Source: JARYGU01 sp033795365
Lineage (GTDB): Bacteria > Pseudomonadota > Alphaproteobacteria > Rhizobiales > Rhizobiaceae
DNA: 64,000 nt
NCBI GenBank assembly: GCA_033795365.1
Contig: JARYGU010000010.1
Location: 1 to 64,000, forward strand
Reading direction: 5' to 3'
The translations under genes and the position numbers were made by a program. Below, in pieces: positions 49,100-58,428 of the stretch. Numbering within the stretch: position 1 is the stretch's first letter; each line of letters starts with the position of its first letter. Under the pieces are notes generated by a model, which worked only from the letters and a program-made list of their open reading frames with translations, made no database searches and had not been told where the DNA came from.

Positions 49100-51409
49100 T
49101 TACGCGACGCGGCGGCCGCGCTTTCGAGAATCGCCGGCCTTCTTGGCGAGCCTTTCGGTGAGGTCCACGAGCGAAGGCGCGGACATCGGCGCGGCGAAGA
49201 CATATCCCTGAATGAGATCGGCGCAGCGATACTTGTTGAGCAGGGAGAGCTGATCCCGGGTCTCGACCCCTTCGACCACGATCCTCAGACCAAGCTCGCG
49301 CGAGAGGTTGACCATGCCCCGCAACAGCTTGAACCGGCGGGAATCCTCTCCGATATTGCGCACGAAGGAGCGGTCGATCTTGATCACGTCGAGCGGCAGC
49401 GCATCGAGATAGCTGAGGCTGGAATATCCCGTACCGAAATCGTCGATCGCGATGGTGATGCCGCGGGCGCGCAATTCCTGAAGAACCGCCTGCACCTTGA
49501 CCGGCTCCTCCATCAGACAACTTTCGGTGATTTCGAGATGCAGCCGCGACGGCTCCAGACCGACGGCATCCAGCGCCTGCGAAACGACGTCGACGATGCT
49601 CGAATTGCGGAGATCCTGAATGGAGAGGTTCACGGATACGCCTATCTTGCCGGGCCAGCTCGCGCAATCCGCACAAGCGCGATTGATGACGAAGCGCGTG
49701 ATCTCGGAAACGATACCCATTTCCTCCGCGATCTGGATGAAGACGTTCGGAGCCACCGGCCCGCGCTCCGGGTGCGTCCAGCGCGCAAGTGCCTCGCAGC
49801 ACTCGATCCGCGCTCCGTCGGGCACGAACATCGGCTGATAGGCGACCGAGAGCGCGCCTGAAGCCACGGCCTCCCTCAGATCGGATTTGAGCTTCTGCCG
49901 ATCCACATAGCGCGCGTCCATCTCCTCCTCGAAGACGGTGAAGCCGCCCTTGCTGCGCGATTTCGCTTCGAACAGGGCAAGATCCGCCTTTATCTGCATT
50001 TCCTCCAGGCGGAACGCGTCATTCTGGACGAGCACGCAACCGGCGCTCAATGACACGCGGAAGCTCATGCCCTCAAATTCATAGACCCCGCGCATGCGCT
50101 CGTGAAGGCGCCGCATGCGATCCTCGACACCGCGCCTGTCGGCCTCGCCTGAAAAGAACAGAATGAATTCGTCGCCCATCAGATGGGCCGCGATGACATT
50201 GTCGCCGGCGAGTTTGCGGATACGTTCGGCGATGACGCAGAGCAACCGGTCGCCAGCGACATGGCCGTTCATGTCGTTGACGTCCTTGAAGTCGTCGACG
50301 TCGAGAACCATGAAACCCACGGCGCCCGGCTTCTTGCTGCCGGCCAGCGCCTCTTGCACGAGTTCGCTGAAATAGCTTCGGTTCGGCAAGCCGGTCAGAC
50401 CGTCGAACCGGACCATGTGAAGGATCTTGTTTTCCGCGCGGACGCGCGCCGTGACATCCTCGAATATGAGAACCGCATTGCCGTTGCTGTGCAGGCTGGC
50501 GCTGAATTCGAGGTAAAGGTCGTCCCGGACCTGCACGAGTGCGCGCGAACGCTCCCCCTTCAGCAGTTCGTCCAGTTGCCGCAGCACGGTCTTGCTTTGC
50601 TCGCCATTCAGGAAGGTGTTGCGAACGCCGAAGCGCAGAACGACATCGAGGTGGCAATCCTTCAGCCTCGCCTGGTTATCCAGATGAAGCAGTTCGCAGG
50701 CACGCTTGTTGACGACGAGGATCCGGCGATCGGCGTCGATCATGAACAGGCCGTGCGGCATCGTGTTCAGGGCCATATCGAAGCGATTGGCAATCGTCGT
50801 GATTGCCTTTGCATCCATGACGTTGCGGTAGAGGAATTCGCGCACGCCATGCGCCATCTTGCGCGTCGTCAAAAGCAGCGGCAGCGTCAGCACCGCCAAG
50901 AGCGCCATATAGGCATCCCGCAACCCAAGAAATCCGATGGCGAGCGGAATACATGCCGTAAGCGTCAGATAATCCACCGTGCGGCGCGAACCGTAGTTGC
51001 GGCCGACGACCGACACCATCGTTCCAAGCGTTACGGATATGCAGGCGATTACTGCAAAGGGGTCACGCGACACGAGCAGGCTGTAGCAGCAGGCAGCACC
51101 CAATATGAAGGTGACCGTCACCGCACCGACATTGTACCAGTTCTCCCAGTAACGCACGCCGTCCATGTCAAGATCGGCGTGATCGGCACGGTCGAACCTT
51201 ATCATGCCATAGGCGCGCAGGCCCCATATGAGAAACAGGGCTATGGCGACGCAGAGATAGAACAGGTGCCCGGTTCTGGCGTAGACGAACAGGCAGGTCA
51301 CGACATGAGAGATCATGCCGATGAAAAGGGTCTGGCGATTTCCGTAAAGCGAACTGACGAAGGACAGATATACGTCCGTCGGCAGCGTGCTTTGACCCCT
51401 ATCCTTCAT
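49100..51409 (-). CDS. Membrane EAL phosphodiesterase with degenerate GGDEF
   Basis: The 769-residue protein starts with about six transmembrane helices (from residue 27 to about 190), then a PAS-like region (ALNTMPHGLFMIDADRRILV), a GGDEF domain and an EAL domain. The GGDEF signature reads LMGDEFILFF, with Met for the first Gly, so cyclase activity is doubtful; it may bind GTP instead. The EAL domain is intact: CCEALARW gives EAL, and EITESCLM, IDDFGTGYSS and VVEGVET are present. It probably hydrolyses cyclic di-GMP at the inner membrane. The FeeM-like gene lies downstream. Confidence 0.9.
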   Translation of the reverse strand: MKDRGQSTLPTDVYLSFVSSLYGNRQTLFIGMISHVVTCLFVYARTGHLFYLCVAIALFLIWGLRAYGMIRFDRADHADLDMDGVRYWENWYNVGAVTVTFILGAACCYSLLVSRDPFAVIACISVTLGTMVSVVGRNYGSRRTVDYLTLTACIPLAIGFLGLRDAYMALLAVLTLPLLLTTRKMAHGVREFLYRNVMDAKAITTIANRFDMALNTMPHGLFMIDADRRILVVNKRACELLHLDNQARLKDCHLDVVLRFGVRNTFLNGEQSKTVLRQLDELLKGERSRALVQVRDDLYLEFSASLHSNGNAVLIFEDVTARVRAENKILHMVRFDGLTGLPNRSYFSELVQEALAGSKKPGAVGFMVLDVDDFKDVNDMNGHVAGDRLLCVIAERIRKLAGDNVIAAHLMGDEFILFFSGEADRRGVEDRMRRLHERMRGVYEFEGMSFRVSLSAGCVLVQNDAFRLEEMQIKADLALFEAKSRSKGGFTVFEEEMDARYVDRQKLKSDLREAVASGALSVAYQPMFVPDGARIECCEALARWTHPERGPVAPNVFIQIAEEMGIVSEITRFVINRACADCASWPGKIGVSVNLSIQDLRNSSIVDVVSQALDAVGLEPSRLHLEITESCLMEEPVKVQAVLQELRARGITIAIDDFGTGYSSLSYLDALPLDVIKIDRSFVRNIGEDSRRFKLLRGMVNLSRELGLRIVVEGVETRDQLSLLNKYRCADLIQGYVFAAPMSAPSLVDLTERLAKKAGDSRKRGRRVA

Positions 51410-51853
51410 GGATTCGGTGCTCCCAATGACAGCAGAGGGTTACCGGCCAAAATTTAATGAATGATTTCGCGGAATTACCCGCCAGAAGGCATTTCCTGTA
51501 CCCTCGCCATGTGGCAAATAGCATTCTCCACATGTTTTCAACCGTTTCTTGCGAGCCGCAGCAAAGAATAGCCCCCGATACAACCTGACATAGGCGGGAG
51601 TTTCCACTTTCTAAACGCCGGCGCCAATTCTTCAGATTCTGAAAACCAATGGAATTTAATGGGCGTTCGTGTGCTTTTATACGCTTTGGTTAACAAAAAA
51701 TCATGACCTGGTAGCTAATTCTGACTGTCACGCCATCTTACAGGGATGAACCCGGCTTTTTTCGCAAACGCACCGGCGATCCCGAAATTTGCAATTGACT
51801 GCTTCCGCGTTTGGCTGCAAAGCCATGTATAGATTTGCTTTTGGAGTACCTCC
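51410..51853. other. Intergenic region of about 440 bases without a supported gene
   Basis: The region separates two divergent genes. It holds a dyad CATGTGG (51508-51514) and CCACATG (51528-51534) followed by TTTT, and an AT-rich stretch near 51655-51715. No open frame with a ribosome binding site convinced me. A small RNA or promoters for both flanking genes could lie here. Confidence 0.4.
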
Positions 51854-52633
51854 ATGTCGACACCTGTCGTCGCCATTCCGGCCGATATCCGGGAAATTGA
51901 AGGCAATGTATGGCAGGCAACCCCCAACCAGTATGTCCGCGCTGCCGTCAAGGGAGCCGACGTCATGGCGCTTCTGGTGCCGGCGCTCGAAAGCGGCAAC
52001 GACTTCGACGCCATCCTCGACCGCGTGGACGGCTTGCTGGTCAGCGGCTCGCGGACCAATGTCCACCCCTCTCTCTATGGGCAGGAGGCCGACGATACGG
52101 ACGGCCCGTTCGATCCCGCGCGCGATGCCACCAGCCTGCCGCTGATCCGGCGGGCGCTGGAGCGCGGCATTCCGCTGCTTGCCATCTGCCGCGGCATCCA
52201 GGAACTGAACGTCGCGCTCGGCGGCACGCTTGCGAGCGAAATCCAGGAGATGCCCGGGATATGGGACCACCGCAAGCCCGACGTGCCTGAGCTCGACGTC
52301 GCCTATGGGATCCGCCAGAACGTCATCGTGAAGGAAGGCAGCTGCCTCGCATCCGTTCTGGGCGCGGGTGAGGTCAAGGTCAATTCGCTCCATCGCCAGG
52401 CGATATCGAAGGCCGCTCCGAAGCTCGCTGTCGAAGCGCTCGCCGAGGACGGCACGATAGAGGCGGTCTCGGTGATCGGCGCGAAGGCCTTCGCCGTCGG
52501 CGTGCAGTGGCACCCGGAATACTGGGTCGGCTCGGACGACGCGTCCAGCAGGCTCTTCAAGGCTTTCGGCGATGCCGTGCGCGCCTATGCGGCGCAGAAG
52601 CGGCGGACGGCCGACCAGCAGGCGGCTCTCTGA
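51854..52633 (+). CDS. PuuD-like gamma-glutamyl amidohydrolase (peptidase C26)
   Basis: The 259-residue class I glutamine-amidotransferase-like hydrolase has the nucleophile Cys in LLAICRGIQELNVALGG (near residue 115) and His-Glu in GVQWHPEYW (near 218). The conserved VNSLHRQAI is also seen. PuuD cleaves gamma-glutamyl-GABA in putrescine breakdown. No puu neighbours occur, so the natural substrate is uncertain. The start follows GGAGTACCTCC by a short distance. It is divergent from the EAL gene. Confidence 0.85.
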   Translation: MSTPVVAIPADIREIEGNVWQATPNQYVRAAVKGADVMALLVPALESGNDFDAILDRVDGLLVSGSRTNVHPSLYGQEADDTDGPFDPARDATSLPLIRRALERGIPLLAICRGIQELNVALGGTLASEIQEMPGIWDHRKPDVPELDVAYGIRQNVIVKEGSCLASVLGAGEVKVNSLHRQAISKAAPKLAVEALAEDGTIEAVSVIGAKAFAVGVQWHPEYWVGSDDASSRLFKAFGDAVRAYAAQKRRTADQQAAL

Positions 52634-52673
52634 CCTCCCGGTCGGGAGGGCGATTGCATATGGCCGGTTTGCC

Positions 52674-53087
52674 TCAGTCGGCGGCCGTCATCGTCAGAAG
52701 CGCGTTGGCCGGCTCCAGCGCCTCATAGGCAAGCCCGTCGCTCTCGGCGATCGTTATGATCGCCTCGCCGCTGGAATTGGCGAGAATGACCGTCCCGTCG
52801 CCGTTTTCCGTCCAGGTCTTCGCCCGCGAAAGGCCGGGCCAGACCCGGTCGCAATCCTGCCCGGCGCTGAAGCGGAGGCTGCGGGTCGAGAGCTTTTCTC
52901 CCCGTTCGGCGAGACAGGCCGTATCCTGCGCGACGTTCGAGATGGAATAGATCTTCTCTCCGGCTTTTGGCACCGTGGCGATCGAACCCGTGGCGATCGG
53001 GTCCACGGCGCCGCCGGAGCCCTGCGTCATAGACCATAAGCCAAGCGCTGCAATGCCGGAGACGATGGCGACGACCAGGACCTTCAT
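52674..53087 (-). CDS. Secreted Inh/AprI-like protease-inhibitor-fold protein
   Basis: The 137-residue protein has an N-terminal hydrophobic signal or anchor (VLVVAIVSGIAALGLWSM). The C-terminal 80 residues resemble the AprI/Inh beta-barrel: CLAERGEKLSTRSLRFSAG, then the second Cys in QDCDRVWPGL, a Trp in AKTWTENGDG and NSSGEAIITIAES. In Pseudomonas and Erwinia such proteins inhibit secreted metalloproteases. No protease gene lies nearby. The match is by pattern and is moderate. It is convergent with the PuuD-like gene. Confidence 0.6.
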   Translation of the reverse strand: MKVLVVAIVSGIAALGLWSMTQGSGGAVDPIATGSIATVPKAGEKIYSISNVAQDTACLAERGEKLSTRSLRFSAGQDCDRVWPGLSRAKTWTENGDGTVILANSSGEAIITIAESDGLAYEALEPANALLTMTAAD

Positions 53088-53211
53088 GGGATAACTCTTT
53101 CGAAGAAGAAGGAATCAAGAGGTCAGGATGCGCCGTCAAGCTTGCCATAGGGTTAACGATGCGTTTCCCCGACGCCGAACCAGCCTGAAATCGGCGCCGC
53201 GGAAGAACGGC

Positions 53212-54228
53212 TTAACGATTCAGCGGCCCGGTCGATTGGCGGATGCGCATCTCGGGCTTGATGAGGTGGATCCCGTCCGGTTCGTGGCTGCCGGAAAGCT
53301 TGTCCAGCAGCGCGCGGGCAGCGCTGCGCCCGACCTCGGACTGGCCGTTCCAGACGGTCGTCAACGCCGGCGTCGCGATCGACGCCTCCTCCAGGTCGTC
53401 ATAGCCCGTGACGGATACGTCGCGCCCCGGCACCAGCCCGGCCCGGGCGATGCCGTTCATCAGGCCGATCGCCACCAGATCGTTCCAGCACACCGCCGCG
53501 GTGGGATTTTGCGGCAGCGACAGGAAATTCACCGCCGCCTCGAAGCCGCCCTGCTTGGAGCGGGGCCCGGGAATGCGCAATGCCGGATCGACATCGATAT
53601 TGGCCTTGCGCAGCGCATTGACATAGCCCTGGTAGCGGTCCCGCCCGGTCGACGTCTGGTCCGTGCCCCCGACCATGGCGATCACCCGGTGCCCGAGGCC
53701 GATCAGATGGTTGGTCGCAAGCGAGATGCCGTAGGAATCGTCGCCGCGGAAGATCGGGACGTCGAGCCCCTCGATCGAGCGCGCGATCAGGATCGCCGGC
53801 ATGCCGTTGTCCTCGGCGAGCTGGATGTCTTCGGGCGGCGTGCCGATCGCCGGCGACATGATCACCCCGTCGCCGCCGAGCTGCAGCAGCGTCTCGACGA
53901 AATTGCGCTGCTTCTCGACCGAATCGTAGTGGTTCGAAAGGATGAAGGTCTGCCGGTCGCGGTCGAGTTCGCTTTCGATCGCCTTCAGGATTTCCGCATA
54001 GAAGGGATTCATGATGTCGTGCACGACGACCCCGATGATTCCCGAACGCGACGTCCTGAGGCTCGCGGCGCGGCGGTTGTAGATATAGCCGAGCGCGCGC
54101 GCCTGTTCCTTGATGCGGTCTCGCGTCGCCGCCGCCACCAGCGGGCTGTCCCTGAGTGCGAGCGAAACCGTCGCCGTAGAAACCCCCAACGTTTCCGCGA
54201 TGGTCGAAAGCTTGATCTTTTGCGCCAC
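53212..54228 (-). CDS. LacI-family transcriptional regulator
   Basis: A GTG start at 54228 is chosen because GGGGAGGGG immediately precedes it and the HTH begins right after (IKLSTIAETLGVSTATVSLA). The 338-residue protein has the hinge helix region (RAASLRTSRSGIIGVVV) and a periplasmic-binding-protein-like effector domain with GYDDLEEASIATPALTTV. It probably represses a sugar gene set. No transporter or enzyme operon adjoins it, so the target is unknown. A 9-bp perfect dyad at 54270-54291 is a candidate autoregulatory site. Confidence 0.9.
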   Translation of the reverse strand: MAQKIKLSTIAETLGVSTATVSLALRDSPLVAAATRDRIKEQARALGYIYNRRAASLRTSRSGIIGVVVHDIMNPFYAEILKAIESELDRDRQTFILSNHYDSVEKQRNFVETLLQLGGDGVIMSPAIGTPPEDIQLAEDNGMPAILIARSIEGLDVPIFRGDDSYGISLATNHLIGLGHRVIAMVGGTDQTSTGRDRYQGYVNALRKANIDVDPALRIPGPRSKQGGFEAAVNFLSLPQNPTAAVCWNDLVAIGLMNGIARAGLVPGRDVSVTGYDDLEEASIATPALTTVWNGQSEVGRSAARALLDKLSGSHEPDGIHLIKPEMRIRQSTGPLNR

Positions 54229-54269
54229 GTCCCCTCCCCAAAGGACCACGCCCGTTCGGCAATGCCCTT

Positions 54270-54291
54270 AAACAGTTTATTTAAACTGTTT
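54270..54291. promoter_or_regulatory. Perfect 9-bp dyad upstream of lacI-type gene
   Basis: AAACAGTTT (54270-54278) and AAACTGTTT (54283-54291) are exact complements separated by four bases. The dyad is 42 bases before the LacI-type start and touches the stop of the MarR gene. It could be the LacI-family operator or an AT-rich terminator; the lack of GC pairs argues against a terminator. Confidence 0.5.
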
Positions 54292-54824
54292 TAAACCTCT
54301 TCATCAACTGTCTTTTCAAGCTTCTGGCGCTTGTCCGGCATGCTGCGGTGAAGGTTGTCGTCGATTGCCCTCAGCAGCTTCACGAGCGTGCGCACCTCCT
54401 TGTCGCTGAAGCCGTCCAGCGCCGCGTTTTCGCTGATGCGTCCCGCCTCTTCGATCAGCTGGAGCGATCCCTGGCCGGCCTCCGTCAGGTGCACCACGGT
54501 CAGCCGCCCGTCGCCGTTGTCGGTCCTGCGCTCCACGAAGCCTTGCGCTTCGAGCCTGCCGATCGTGCGCGTCATGGTGGGCGCCTTGACGCCGAGCTTG
54601 GCCGCAAGGCCGCCAGCGGTCATTCCGCCGTTTTCCGCAAGCGCGAGGATCACGCCGTCCTGACCCGCATAGAGCCCAGTCTCGAGAAGATTGCGCGACA
54701 GCACCGTGCGCATGGAGCGCGCAGCCTGCACGATCGCCGCCGCAACGCCTGCGGCGGCCGCATCGTCGCGGATCTTCTTCTTGCCGGATTTCCGCTTCTT
54801 GCCGTCCTTGTCTTTCTTGCCCAT
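54291..54824 (-). CDS. MarR-family transcriptional regulator
   Basis: Start at 54824 follows GGCAGGGG. The 177-residue protein begins with an unusual lysine-rich tail (GKKDKDGKKRKSGKKK), then a MarR winged helix. The recognition part is GLAAKLGVKAPTMTRTIGRL and the wing RRTDNGDGRLTVVHLTEAG. C-terminal helices form the dimer. It is divergent from the creatininase-family gene and may regulate it. Ligand unknown. The basic tail may add nonspecific DNA contact. Confidence 0.88.
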   Translation of the reverse strand: MGKKDKDGKKRKSGKKKIRDDAAAAGVAAAIVQAARSMRTVLSRNLLETGLYAGQDGVILALAENGGMTAGGLAAKLGVKAPTMTRTIGRLEAQGFVERRTDNGDGRLTVVHLTEAGQGSLQLIEEAGRISENAALDGFSDKEVRTLVKLLRAIDDNLHRSMPDKRQKLEKTVDEEV

Positions 54825-54939
54825 CGTACCCCTGCCTTCATCGGGTGACTGCTCACTCCGCAAGACTTGCATCGGCGCGCTTCACCTGTATGACTCAACC
54901 TGCCCGCCCGCCGCAAGACATGATCGAGAGACAGACAGG

Positions 54940-55731
54940 ATGGCGCATCCGAAGCCGCGCTGGAAAGACAACGACCCGGCAGCCGGAATCGGCAGCCGCA
55001 AGCACTGGATCGCCGTCCTGCCGCTCGGAGCGCATGAGGGTCACGGCCCCCACCTTCCGCTCGATACCGATACGCTGATCGCCGAAGGTCTCGTCGAAAG
55101 ATTGATACCCGCCCTGCCCGCCGATCTTCCGGCAACCTTTCTTCCCGCCGAGCCCGTCGGTTATTCGCCGGAACACCTCGATGTTGCGGGCACCCGGTCG
55201 CTCTCTTATTCCGAAGCTGTCGAACGCTGGCTCGGCATCGCCGGCGATCTCTCCCGCCAGGGCATCCGCAAATTCGTCATGCTGAACGCCCATGGCGGCA
55301 ATTCGCCGCTGATGACCATCGTGGCGACGGAGGCGCGTATCCGGCACGGCATGCTGGCGGTCGCGACGAGCTGGACCCGTTTCGGCCAGCCGGAAGGCTG
55401 GATAAGCCCGCAACGCAAGGCGATCGACATCCATGGCGGCGATATCGAAACCTCCGTGATGCTGGCGCTTCATCCCGAAAAGGTCGACATGGCCAAGGCG
55501 GAGGACTTCTCCTCCAGGCAGGCGGATTTCGCGCGCCGCTTCATCCATCTCGGCGCATACGGGCCGCACGCCTTCGGATGGAAGATGTCCGACCTCAACC
55601 CGAAAGGCGTCGCCGGAAACGCCGCCGCCGCCACGGCGCAAAAGGGCGAACGCCTCATTACCCACGCCGTCCGCGGCATCATCGAGCTGCTTGCCGACGT
55701 GCATGCCTTCGACATCCGGGAGCTTCGATAG
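54940..55731 (+). CDS. Creatininase-family amidohydrolase
   Basis: ATG 54940 gives 263 residues. The metal-binding set of the creatininase fold is visible: LPLGAHEGHGPHLPLDTDTL near residue 26 (Glu, His and Asp ligands), LNAHGGNSPLM near 113 and DIHGGDIETS near 165. Members include creatininase, MftE peptidase and FAPy deformylase, so the substrate is open. AGACAGG precedes the start. It is divergent from the MarR gene across about 115 bases, which suggests local regulation. Cytoplasmic. Confidence 0.88.
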   Translation: MAHPKPRWKDNDPAAGIGSRKHWIAVLPLGAHEGHGPHLPLDTDTLIAEGLVERLIPALPADLPATFLPAEPVGYSPEHLDVAGTRSLSYSEAVERWLGIAGDLSRQGIRKFVMLNAHGGNSPLMTIVATEARIRHGMLAVATSWTRFGQPEGWISPQRKAIDIHGGDIETSVMLALHPEKVDMAKAEDFSSRQADFARRFIHLGAYGPHAFGWKMSDLNPKGVAGNAAAATAQKGERLITHAVRGIIELLADVHAFDIRELR

Positions 55732-55837
55732 CCGGGCCGATTCCGGCCGAGACGGTTTGCTCTTGCCGTAGTCATCTCCTATATGAGGTCGATCCATTCG
55801 ACAGTCGCGGCATCGCCGCCAGACCCCCGAGGTTCCC

Positions 55838-56953
55838 ATGACTGAAACAGCCACGCAGAAGCCCATTCCCGTTACCGTTCTCACCGGCTATCTCGGCGCC
55901 GGCAAGACGACGCTGCTCAACCGTATCCTCACCGACAACCACGGCAAGAAATACGCGGTCATCGTCAACGAATTCGGCGAAATCGGCATCGACAACGACC
56001 TCATCGTCGAATCCGACGAGGAGATCTACGAGATGAACAACGGCTGCATCTGCTGCACGGTGCGCGGCGACCTGATCCGCGTGGTCGAAGGCCTGATGCG
56101 CCGTCCCGGCCGCTTCGACGCCATCATCGTCGAGACGACGGGCCTTGCCGATCCTGTTCCGGTCGCGCAGACCTTCTTCATGGACGACGACGTGCGCGCC
56201 AAGACCGAGCTCGATGCGGTGGTGGCCCTCGTCGATGCCAAGCATCTGCCGCTGCGCCTGAAGGATTCGCGCGAGGCGGAAGACCAGATCGCCTTCGCGG
56301 ACGTCGTCCTCCTCAACAAGACCGACCTCGTCACCCCGGAAGAGCTCGCGAAGGTCGAGGCGACCGTCCGCGTCATCAATCCGTCGGCCCGCATCTATCG
56401 CACCACCCGCTCGGATATCGATCTGGCGAAGGTTCTCGACCAGGGCGCCTTCAACCTCGAACGTGCGCTGGAAAACGATCCGCACTTCCTCGATCACGAT
56501 CATCCGGACCATGTCTGCGGTCCCGATTGCGACCACGACCACCATCATCACGACCATGACCACCACCATGCGCATGACCACGATCATCATCACCACGATC
56601 ATGATCACGGGCATCACCACCATGACCACGGCCCATCGCCGATCCATGACGTGACGGTGCAGTCGATTTCGCTGCGCGGCGGCGAGATGAACCCGGACCG
56701 CTTCTTCCCCTGGATCCAGAAGATCACCCAGACGGACGGGCCGAACATCCTGCGCCTCAAGGGCATCATCGCTTTCGCCGGCGACGACGAGCGTTATGTC
56801 GTCCAGGGCGTCCACATGATCGTCGAGGGCGACCACCAGCGGGCCTGGAAGGACGGGGAGAAGCGCGAAAGCCGCCTCGTCTTCATCGGCCGCGATCTCG
56901 ACCGCGAAAAGATCGAACGCACCTTCAAGGCCTGCGAGGCAGTCAAGGCATGA
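55838..56953 (+). CDS. CobW/COG0523 GTPase with long His-rich loop (metal chaperone)
   Basis: The 371-residue protein has Walker A GYLGAGKTTLLNRI near residue 15, the metal-binding CICC in NNGCICCTVRGDL near 70, the guanine-specificity NKTD near 163 and a C-terminal CobW domain (QSISLRGGEMNPDRFFPWIQ). Between about residues 215 and 265 lies a linker with about 25 histidines mixed with Asp, plus two Cys in VCGPDC. It probably handles Zn2+, Co2+ or Ni2+ in a GTP-dependent way, as in ZNG1/YeiR-type proteins. A WD40 gene follows 58 bases later. No metal-responsive operator was recognised upstream. Confidence 0.9.
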   Translation: MTETATQKPIPVTVLTGYLGAGKTTLLNRILTDNHGKKYAVIVNEFGEIGIDNDLIVESDEEIYEMNNGCICCTVRGDLIRVVEGLMRRPGRFDAIIVETTGLADPVPVAQTFFMDDDVRAKTELDAVVALVDAKHLPLRLKDSREAEDQIAFADVVLLNKTDLVTPEELAKVEATVRVINPSARIYRTTRSDIDLAKVLDQGAFNLERALENDPHFLDHDHPDHVCGPDCDHDHHHHDHDHHHAHDHDHHHHDHDHGHHHHDHGPSPIHDVTVQSISLRGGEMNPDRFFPWIQKITQTDGPNILRLKGIIAFAGDDERYVVQGVHMIVEGDHQRAWKDGEKRESRLVFIGRDLDREKIERTFKACEAVKA

Positions 56954-57011
56954 CGCCGAAAAGTGTGAAGCGGTTTTCGGACGACGCCATGCGAAGGAAA
57001 GACGGGAACTG

Positions 57012-58001
57012 ATGCCGACTGTCGCGCCTCTTGATATCGACGGCCACGTCGTCGCGGCCGCCTTCCTCGGCGACATACCTTTTTTTGCCGCCGCCTCCGG
57101 AGAAATCCACCGGCTGGACCATGGCCACAAGGTGACGGAGGCCCATGACGGCCTGCTTGCCTGCGTGCGCGACGAGGCCAGCGACACGCTGGTCACCGGC
57201 GGCGAGGACGGCAAGGTCTTGCGGGTCGGCGCAGACGGAGCGGCGACGACGGTCGCGGAAATTCCGCGCAAGTGGATCTCGGTCGTCGCACCCGGCCCGC
57301 AGGGCGCCGTCGCCTTCGCCGAAGGGCGGACGAGCCGAGTCCGGCTCGCCGACGGCACGATCAGGGAATTTCCCGAGACCCGCACGGTCGAGGGCATCGC
57401 CTTCGCCCCGAAGGGACTGCGCATCGCGGTGGCACGCTACAACGGCGTCTCCATGCATTGGGTCGCGATGGCCGGGCAGCCGGTCGATTACGAATGGAAG
57501 GGCGCCCATACCGGCGTCACCTTCTCCCCCGATGGCCGTTTCCTGGTGACCAGCATGCAGGAGAATGCGCTTCACGGCTGGAAGCTCGACGTCAAACCCG
57601 GTGCAGAGACGCGCCACATGCGCATGACCGGCTATCCGGCCAAGGTGAAGTCGCTGTCCTGGTCGGCAAAGGGCAAGTGGCTCGCCTCCTCCGGCGCGCC
57701 GGCGGCGATCGTCTGGCCCTTCTCGTCCAAGGACGGGCCGATGGGCAAGGCGCCGCTGGAACTCGGCACGCGCGGCGACGTGATGGTGACGGCGGTCGCC
57801 TGCCACCCGGTGGAAGAGGTCGTGGCGGTCGGTTATTCCGACGGAATGGTGCTCGCCGTCCGCTTCGCCGACGCCAAGGAAGTGCTCCTCAGGCGCCCCG
57901 GCAAGGGCGCGGTCACCTCGATGGCCTGGAGCAAAAGCGGCAAGCTGCTTGCCTTCGCCACGCAAGCCGGCGACTGCGGCGTGATCGACATTTCGGCCTG
58001 A
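57012..58001 (+). CDS. WD40-repeat protein paired with CobW GTPase
   Basis: The 329-residue protein reads as a single beta-propeller of about seven blades, with recurring patterns such as LVTGGEDGKVLRVGADG, VTFSPDGRFLVTSMQENALH and LSWSAKGKWLASSGAPAAI. It has no signal peptide or enzyme motif. It lies 58 bases after the CobW gene in the same direction, probably on one message. A WD40 partner next to COG0523 genes is seen in other rhizobia as far as I recall. It may be the scaffold that links the GTPase to its client metalloprotein. Confidence 0.85.
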   Translation: MPTVAPLDIDGHVVAAAFLGDIPFFAAASGEIHRLDHGHKVTEAHDGLLACVRDEASDTLVTGGEDGKVLRVGADGAATTVAEIPRKWISVVAPGPQGAVAFAEGRTSRVRLADGTIREFPETRTVEGIAFAPKGLRIAVARYNGVSMHWVAMAGQPVDYEWKGAHTGVTFSPDGRFLVTSMQENALHGWKLDVKPGAETRHMRMTGYPAKVKSLSWSAKGKWLASSGAPAAIVWPFSSKDGPMGKAPLELGTRGDVMVTAVACHPVEEVVAVGYSDGMVLAVRFADAKEVLLRRPGKGAVTSMAWSKSGKLLAFATQAGDCGVIDISA

Positions 58002-58015
58002 AGGTGAAGAAAGCC

Positions 58016-58035
58016 GTGCTGCCTGCCGGCAGCAC
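58016..58035 (+). other. Hairpin after the WD40 gene
   Basis: GTGCTGCC and GGCAGCAC form a perfect eight-base stem with a TGCC loop 14 bases after the WD40 stop. The following bases are GAAAACC, so there is no U-tract. It may aid termination or message stability. Confidence 0.4.
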
Positions 58036-58428
58036 GAAAACCCGCGCCGGAGAACTTCTCCGCGACGGCTTGCCCGGAATGGGAGGGGCAGGCGGCTGGG
58101 GTATCGTGGGTATCGATGTCAGGCTTTCCGCCTGCCCGATCGCTTCCGGCCTTCCGTTTCAGCCGTTTTCGGGAAGTGCCAGTTCCCGTTTCCGACATTT
58201 TCGGCGGTCATTTGCCCTGACGGCGCCTGACCGGCCTTCTGCAACCATCACCGAACGCCGGACGACCCGGGGGGATCGAAAACCGGTTCGCGACCCGGCT
58301 CCCTGTCCGATGACGACAACAGGATAGACGTGCGCCGGGAAGCGGGGAAAAAAATTCGCGATCTTACGATCGGCCTATTGAAATCCCAGCGGAATTTCCG
58401 CCCGGCGGTTGATTTTCATCCCCGCATC
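58036..58428. other. Intergenic region of about 390 bases without a supported gene
   Basis: The region lies between the convergent WD40 and diguanylate cyclase genes. I found no frame with a convincing start and ribosome binding site, and no clear tRNA or repeat. It contains CG-rich sequence with several small dyads. Confidence 0.4.
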
